Positions 57,756 through 64,000 of a DNA stretch of 64,000 nucleotides are shown here, one piece after another. Under the pieces are notes generated by a model. It worked only from the letters and a program-made list of their open reading frames with translations, did no database searches and was not told the DNA's origin. Origin of the DNA: Marchantia polymorpha subsp. ruderalis (taxonomy: Eukaryota > Streptophyta > Marchantiopsida > Marchantiales > Marchantiaceae). Location: positions 17,819,501-17,883,500 of the forward strand of contig AP031355.1 in assembly GCA_037833965.1 (NCBI GenBank). The letters are read 5' to 3'. Every line of letters starts with the position of its first letter. The stretch's first letter is position 1. The position numbers were made by a program, and so were the translations under genes.

Positions 57756-59306
57756 ATGGCGTCCTCAATCTACCTTTTCATGGGACTGGCAATTTTGTAC
57801 GCTGCCACGGCAGACGCGCAGCTATCTCAGAGCTTCTACGCAAAGAGCTGTCCCGGTGGTGTGCAAGCTGTTGCCAACGTGGTCAGCGCAGCTGTTCGCA
57901 GTGATAGAAGAAATGCCGCCGGCCTTCTCCGATTGCATTTCCATGATTGTTTTGTCAATGTAAGCATTTTTGGAATCAAATGTACGAGAATTTTTTCAGG
58001 TGGTCATGATTCACTCAGATGGTCAAGATTTTAGACTTCCCGAGATGCAAACCTTCTGCTGTCCACTTGTCAGCTCGTAATTTTATGCTGCCACTTGTAA
58101 AACCGCTATGAACTTAAGATTCTCTGCTGCAGGGATGCGACGGATCGGTGCTACTGTCTTCGACGCCTGGTAATCAGGCAGAAAAGGATGCACCACCAAA
58201 CCTCTCACTCCAAGGATTTGGAATCATCGATCAAGCGAAGGCGGCAATAGAGAGAACTTGTCCCGGTGTTTTCTCGTGTTCCGATATCCTGGCTCTAGCA
58301 GCAAGAGATGCCATCGCCACTGTACGTTCTGCCCTGATCTTCTTCATTGCATATCTAGTTTCAAGGAAGACCATGACTGACAGTGTTCGTGCAGAAACAT
58401 GGCTTATATGGCCTCCATGCTACAAACAAATTATCTGACTACTGAGGTCTCCATGTGGAATAACTGGAAGATTTGGAAGCTCTTCTTCTTCTTCTCAATT
58501 CCTATCACCTTCGATACCCACTTCGGTTCGGTGGAGTCAGGTCTTTCAACTGTTCAACTGATTTGATTGCAGATTGGAGGACCAAGCTGGTCGGTTCCCC
58601 TCGGTCGAAGGGATGGAACGATTTCGCGCGCAAGTGCCGCGTCCAGCAATCTTCCGGGTGACGGGTTCAGCTTCAGGCAGCTTCTTCAGAACTTCAACAG
58701 CAAGGGCCTCAGCCAATCGGACTTGATCGTCCTTTCAGGTGGACTTAGGAATGAAACTAAATGTCAAAGTTTATAGTTAACCATCACAATTATATAATAT
58801 TTCCCGATGCCAAAAGCCCCAGCAGAATATGCAATTCATCCACAAACCTTGATCTTGCACTAAACTGTGGGAATGGGTTCGATTCAGGTGCCCACACTAT
58901 CGGACTTACCCACTGCAGCAAGGTCACTCCCCGCATCTATAATTTTCGGGGAAGCGCGAGTGGTGCCGACCCTTATCTCAACACCACTTACGTCAGGGAG
59001 AAGAGAGGAGTGTGTCCCAACTCCGCCAGCAGCGCCAACAAATTCGTCGCACTGGATTCAAGCAAGGGAGGCCAGACCTTTGACATCAACTACTTCACTA
59101 ACGTTCTGGATCACAAAGCCATCTTCAAGTCGGACGATGCTCTCATCTCCACAAGCAGCGGTTTGAAGCAAGTGCTGGATCTTGTTCGATCCCCGAGCTC
59201 GAAGTTTTTCAGCCAATTCGGGCTGGCTATGCAGAAGATGGGAAGGATACAGGTTCTGACCGGATCTCAGGGAGAGATTCGCAAAGTCTGCTCCAAGAAG
59301 AACTAG
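57756..59306 (+). CDS. class III (secretory) peroxidase, intact
   Basis: Four exons, 57756-57959, 58133-58321, 58573-58738 and 58888-59306, all GT-AG, join to 325 residues with the three-intron layout common in this family. The signal peptide [20 protein letters not shown] precedes mature [14 protein letters not shown] (Gln22 probably pyroglutamate). Catalytic residues: Arg59 and distal His63 in [12 protein letters not shown], then GCDGSVLL (calcium site), VPLGRRDG (142-146), and proximal His189 in [12 protein letters not shown]. The tail has [19 protein letters not shown], then SKKN. The conserved cysteines are present. It oxidises phenolics with hydrogen peroxide in the apoplast (wall cross-linking, defence, ROS balance). 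ATG at 57756 is chosen because it starts the signal peptide; the in-frame TTG at 57744 is not a start. Two dead relatives lie in this window. Confidence 0.95.
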
Positions 59307-61864
59307 AGCATAAGCTGATAATTGTTTCTTTGAGTTGTAAAATTGTTTTAGTGGACTCAGACTAGACTCTTCGTTGTCAAATCACTTACGATTGTAGATG
59401 CTGAAACGTATAACATCCCAATTTTCTTGGTGCACCTGGTCATTCAGGACCTCGTGCTTCAAGACTTCATGAATGGGAGCGAGCTCTAAGCTAGCCATTT
59501 GGTGAAGTCTTACTAGCCAACATGGTGAGCTTTACTACTGAGCCGCAATCGAAACTATTGATGTGGAGGAAGTTTGGTCCCAATTCGAGAGAGCTCGAAG
59601 CTAGCTAGCAAGTTTTACTAGTTCTCTAGAGTTGTTAGGAAGAGTAAAAATGAACACTGTATTGGTCTTACACAACATTCTTCAAGACCTTGGGAAGAAG
59701 ATTTGCTGAGCTAATGATGTAGCACGTCGACATTCCTGAAGGCACCATTCTTTGCTTCGATTGCTTTTTGAGATCGAAGCCCACAATTGATACCTTCATT
59801 GGGTGCTTTCATGCACATAATAAAACGAGTTCCGGCTTTCGCTATGAATTCTTACATGTGCAGGATGCACATGACTAACTGAACTACAGCTCCTCGCAAT
59901 CGAATGGCTGGAGTGCAGGATTATCCAAGGCATTCGAGATTATATTCTTTTCTTGCTTATTTGTATGGCAGTAATACATGCATTGGAGCACATTCTCCTA
60001 AACACTGATACAAGTAGTGTTCATTGCAAATATAAACACCAATTGGATGTCTTCTTGCTTCTTTGTAAATTAATACTATTTCTTGTAACGTGTACTGTTT
60101 TGAATAATCATTGATTGATAAAAATATATATTTTATAATTTCACAAATTTATTAATTTAATCATTATTTATTAATTCATAATTATTAAATTTGATATTAT
60201 CACTTTATAAACAAACATGTTAAATATGTATATTTATGAATCGTCTATAATATAAAACTTCTACATTTATCAGATCAATGTAAAACTTTCCAATTTTTTC
60301 AATATTCAAATAAAATTTAATATGTGTAGCCTGATTTTGTGATAAAAAACTTGAATCACCATAATCATCGTTGTATATATATTTTTTATTATATTTATTT
60401 TTAATAGTAAAATAAAATTCATCTAACATGATGAATTTTATTTTACTACTAAAAATAAATAGCATATAAACCAAACTGGAAAATGTTTGACAAATCTTAG
60501 TGATCTGCACAAAATTTAAATTTTGAAAAGAATTTGTAAGAGTTTTGACTGGTGGAACAAGATTATCTTAAATCCTTTTCTAGAATAGATAAATCATAAC
60601 AAGAATCTTACTTCCTTATTATGTCACAATTGTTTACAGAAATCAAATTTTATAACCCAACAAAATAAGAAATTGCAAATCACACTAATTCTTTCCAATG
60701 TTTAAATATTCTCCTGTGTATATTGCTCCCTACGCTGTCGAAAAACGTGAGGTCCGTCATACTCCATTTTGTCCACTCAAGGAGTACCTTCCGCTACCGT
60801 ACTCATGAGTTTCTGTCGATCTCAAGAGCACCATGCCTCAACTTTCTGCATGCAGCTATGTCGATTGTGAATATGCCAAATCATTTCAACGAAAAACTTG
60901 TTCGAGCTAGGCTTATAAAATGTTAGTTCGCGGACAAGATATCGTCAAATACAGCGATTATCTTCTGATGCCTTCAACCCGGAATCCAGTCTAGCGTTTA
61001 TTGACACAATTCTCTGCATGCCTAAGAACTTCCACCTTCATGTACATTTGTCCTCCGGATCACTCAACGGGTAGGATGAAGAATTAGACCACGCATGTGT
61101 GTGTGTGAGAGAGAGAGAGAGTAGTAGATGGAGCCGAACAAAGATGACGACGCAAACTGGAATGCAGCAAATATTGTGCACGAAATTAATGCACGTCACG
61201 TAGGAATGTCACCAACATCAATCACAAATCATATACTCACAACGTTAAAGCATACTTTGATATGAAAATCCTAGCCCAGGCAGAATTCTTCTAGAGAGAC
61301 AAATCTTTTGCGCTCAAATCGACGACCGAATCGTGCCTTTTGCACTTTATTGCAGAATCAGGACTGAGAGTTCTAACGAAATCAACTTATCGGAGATGCT
61401 ACGACTTCGTATCTCTCTCCGGTCTTACGAAATAGTATTTACTCGCATATCTAAAACGAAGTCGAAAACCAGACGGTCCAGGAGATGGTGTTTCCATATT
61501 GAACATGGCGACCGATACCGTGATATGTGGATTATTTGGTCGCAGACGAAGCAGCTTTGTAGCCATAGGTTCATCTCATGAGTAAACGAACCCTCCTCCT
61601 TGCTTCAAAGAACACATAATCTGTTCTACTTCAACAAAAAACTGAACGTAAATGAAAAGTCCACAATTAAAAAAAACGACTCTGAAAACAGCAACAGCAT
61701 AAACAAAATGCGGAAAGAGGTGGTGGCACATTTTCTGTACAAGCTAACGAGCTGACCTGCAAGTAGGCTCTGTGCTACTGTCTCAGAAAAACGCCGGTGC
61801 TCATTGAAGATACCACTGAAAAGTATGGTTACCTGTAAGGGAGAACATTTAAAGTTGGACGAGA
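59307..61864. other. intergenic, AT-rich in part, no gene
   Basis: Peroxidase 3' region, then AT-rich DNA (60.1-60.7 kb) with a strong hairpin, then ordinary DNA with a short GT/GA run near 61100-61121. The plus frame 61333-61581 has no motif. The last part is the 3' region of the minus-strand Pro-rich gene. Confidence 0.45.
60393..60460. repeat. 31-bp hairpin (30/31 paired), 6-base loop
   Basis: Arms 60393-60423 and 60430-60460 (inner part GTAAAATAAAATTCATC and its complement), one mismatch, loop TAACAT. It looks like a young fold-back element or an AT-rich cruciform. No target duplication identified. Confidence 0.8.
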
Positions 61865-62722
61865 TCAATCGTCGTTTTCGTCGTCTTTAGGTGGAGGAGG
61901 AGGCGGGGACTTCTCCTTTGGAGGAGGTGGTGGAGGGGACTTCTCTTTTGGAGGAGGTGGAGGGGATTTCTCTTTTGGAGGAGGAGGTGGAGGGGATTTA
62001 TCCTTTGGAGGAGGAGGTGGAGGGGACTTATCCTTTGGTGGAGGAGGTGGAGGAGACTTCTCTTTTGGAGGAGGTGGTGGAGGGGACTTCTCTTTTGGAG
62101 GAGGTGGAGGGGACTTCTCTTTTGGAGGAGGAGGTGGAGGGGACTTATCCTTTGGAGGAGGAGGTGGAGGAGACTTAACCTTTGGTGGAGGAGGTGGAGG
62201 GGACTTCTCTTTTGGAGGGGGAGGTGGAGGGGACTTCTCTTTTGGAGGAGGTGGTGGAGGGGACTTCTCTTTTGGAGGAGGTGGAGGGGACTTCTCTTTT
62301 GGAGGAGGAGGTGGAGGGGACTTATCCTTTGGAGGAGGAGGTGGAGGAGACTTATCCTTTGGTGGAGGAGGTGGAGGGGACTTCTCTTTTGGAGGGGGAG
62401 GTGGAGGGGACTTCACTTGAGGAGGAGGCGGAGGGGACTTATCTTTTGGAGGAGGAGGAGGAGATCTCTCTTTTGGTGGGGGAGGTGGAGGGGACTTCCC
62501 TTTTGGAGGTGGGGGTGAGAAGAGAGTCGGAAGAATAATCGGCGGCAGACTTGGCAACTCCACCAATTGTAGGAGCTTTCTGTTCTGGTTGGTCTGTAGA
62601 GGACTACCTGAAACAACCATGAACTCGACACTGCCCAGAGTCAAAACAAGTAGCAAGAGTGACAGCTTACTGACTGAAAGAGAAGTTCCTCTACCAATCT
62701 TCCACTCATGATCGGTCCCCAT
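61865..62722 (-). CDS. Lys-rich SP4-6 hydroxyproline-rich glycoprotein (extensin-like)
   Basis: Single open frame of 285 residues. Residues 1-39 contain a secretion signal with hydrophobic core [14 protein letters not shown] spacer [20 protein letters not shown] follows. From about residue 69 there are some 22 units of Ser-Pro4-6 followed by K-[E/D/V/G]-[K/R], as in [10 protein letters not shown], and an acidic end KDDENDD. Ser-(Hyp)n blocks are the classic sites for hydroxylation and arabinosylation of extensins. No Tyr is present in the repeats, so the usual YXY cross-links cannot form. Wall association would rest on charge (Lys-rich, pectin binding), which is inference. At DNA level it is a 27-33-base minisatellite with larger duplicated blocks, so copy number is probably variable. 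ATG at 62722 is the first in frame. Confidence 0.9.
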   Translation of the reverse strand: MGTDHEWKIGRGTSLSVSKLSLLLLVLTLGSVEFMVVSGSPLQTNQNRKLLQLVELPSLPPIILPTLFSPPPPKGKSPPPPPPKERSPPPPPKDKSPPPPPQVKSPPPPPPKEKSPPPPPPKDKSPPPPPPKDKSPPPPPPKEKSPPPPPKEKSPPPPPPKEKSPPPPPPKEKSPPPPPPKVKSPPPPPPKDKSPPPPPPKEKSPPPPPKEKSPPPPPPKEKSPPPPPPKDKSPPPPPPKDKSPPPPPPKEKSPPPPPKEKSPPPPPPKEKSPPPPPPKDDENDD

Positions 62723-64000
62723 TATGCAGCCACTTCGTTGCTTCAGTCGATCTTGCTACACAATCCACAAACTAACTTGCGAGGCCGTGCCAATGTCTCT
62801 TGGGAGCCAATGCCACTGAGATGAACTTCAATTGCTTGGAGATATCAGGACTCCGATCATTGATTTTATACTCAGCGAGTAAGGTGAAATGCCCCAAAAA
62901 ACAATATAATATCATTACCAAGAAACAAGAAACATTTGCAGGTAATCTCGACTTTTCAGCACGTCTGAACGTAAAGTCCACCAACTCTGTATAGTCAAAA
63001 CTTCCCATGTTATAAAGGGTTCAACTCCACACTTTTCCTGCTCCTCAAATGCCGTGACTATTTTTCTTTAAAACTGCTTTCTTCAGATGGCGTAAAATCA
63101 GTATATAGTGTTTAAAGTAGTTCTGATCTTCACGATCTTCTTTATAGAATATATTGACACGTTGTCATTATTATTTAATATATAAACATATTTATATTAA
63201 TATATATTATATAGGGCATTTCCACAAGAGCACTTTTTCATTCTGGCTCAAGGCAATAAAACTCGAGGAGTTCATCATAACGACTAACGCTATTTCTAAT
63301 AGACTGATATTCTTCCGTAATCCTCTAATTATTAAACAATCTACCTCATTTAAAGTCATCTTCGAATTTGACAACCAATGTCAAAAACTTTACTTGGCAT
63401 CAGACATTGGTGTCATGCGCCAGAAGATTAGATTACTACTGTCTGTGAAGGGGATAATAACGGATTCTTAATACTTTCATATATCCATATAATGAAAGAG
63501 AGAGTGGCCGTAGGTGATTAAAGTATTCCAAGCGAAATTTTTTTGAGATACACAATAACTGATGATATGTAAAACTCATCCACTATAATAAAATGGATGA
63601 TCTAACCTGGTCCCAAATGAAAGTACTTCCTTATAGTTTTACAACGACAATTATTTTGGTTAAAATATTAGGTATGATTTTAACAATCAACAATTGATTC
63701 AAACCATAAAAATATACATGCATGTATCATCCTAAATCTCATATTTCATGTTTTGGGCGTAATTTTTTTTCCATACATTCCGCATCCATATCCTTAAAAT
63801 TTCAACGTGCCATTTTTTCGTATGAGAGTTGTACATTTATCGATAGAGGAGCACTTCCAGGATAATACAACATCCTCAAAGATCCGTATAAGTTTTCTGA
63901 ATGTAGTTCACAAACTTACGGTTAGACAAGCGTTTACTTTTCAATAAAAATTGTGAGAGGTACAAATATAACACAGATTCACGTGATATATGAGGTGGGA
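62723..64000. other. intergenic, no gene seen
   Basis: The first few hundred bases should hold the promoter of the Pro-rich gene, but I cannot identify a clear TATA box on the minus strand. The rest becomes AT-rich to the window end. The plus frame 63154-63471 has no motif. Confidence 0.4.

Noticed and set aside
61891..62538. Plus-strand open frames rich in Glu/Gly/Leu opposite the Pro-rich gene
   Set aside because: Mirror image of the SPPPP repeat; the minus frame has signal peptide and recognised HRGP repeats.
1..64000. CRISPR array or prokaryotic operon structure
   Set aside because: Tandem repeats here are minisatellites or transposon modules without regular unique spacers, and genes are intron-bearing.

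Overview
This is nuclear DNA of a land plant. Genes have short GT-AG introns, and the proteins are plant families: class III peroxidase, glyoxal-oxidase-like protein, CCR-like reductase and a hydroxyproline-rich wall protein. A decayed dynein heavy chain points to a lineage with motile sperm, since flowering plants lack axonemal dyneins. Many peroxidase copies plus a cyanovirin-type lectin make a bryophyte, most likely a liverwort such as Marchantia, my best guess. The species call is inference.

Five genes look intact. They are a single-exon copper-radical oxidase (21690-23339, minus), a six-exon NADPH-dependent CCR-like reductase (35025-37270, plus), a two-exon secreted cyanovirin-N-homology protein (45537-46243, minus), a four-exon secreted class III peroxidase (57756-59306, plus) and a Lys-rich SP4-6 hydroxyproline-rich glycoprotein (61865-62722, minus). 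Four carry secretion signals and fit an apoplast or cell-wall role. The reductase is cytosolic and could feed phenolic metabolism. They are scattered singly, with no sign of co-regulation.

The rest is relics and transposons. From left to right: a peroxidase tail (0.55-0.9 kb), a broken coiled-coil gene with an inverted duplication (3.6-4.9 kb), a dynein heavy-chain 3' end with three visible nonsense codons (5.8-7.4 kb), a GC-rich element with an 851-residue ORF (about 9.7-14.5 kb), AT-rich copia and gypsy debris (14.5-20.7 kb), a 1.05 kb hAT-like non-autonomous element (25582-26627), a 3.18 kb pogo/Tigger element with TA target-site duplication (26662-29843), a hAT-like transposase relic (29990-31092), a tandem-repeat block related to the 9.9 kb element (39.5-40.3 kb), a second peroxidase relic (43.3-44.3 kb) and a very AT-rich block (about 47.2-53.2 kb) ending in a hAT-type terminus.

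The sharp swings between GC-rich young elements and AT-rich debris, and the transition-type stop codons in the relics, fit long-term deamination of methylated cytosines. The best leads for something new are the secreted lectin, the single-ORF GC-rich element with its conserved palindromic repeat module, and the hAT and pogo elements whose ends can be placed to the base.
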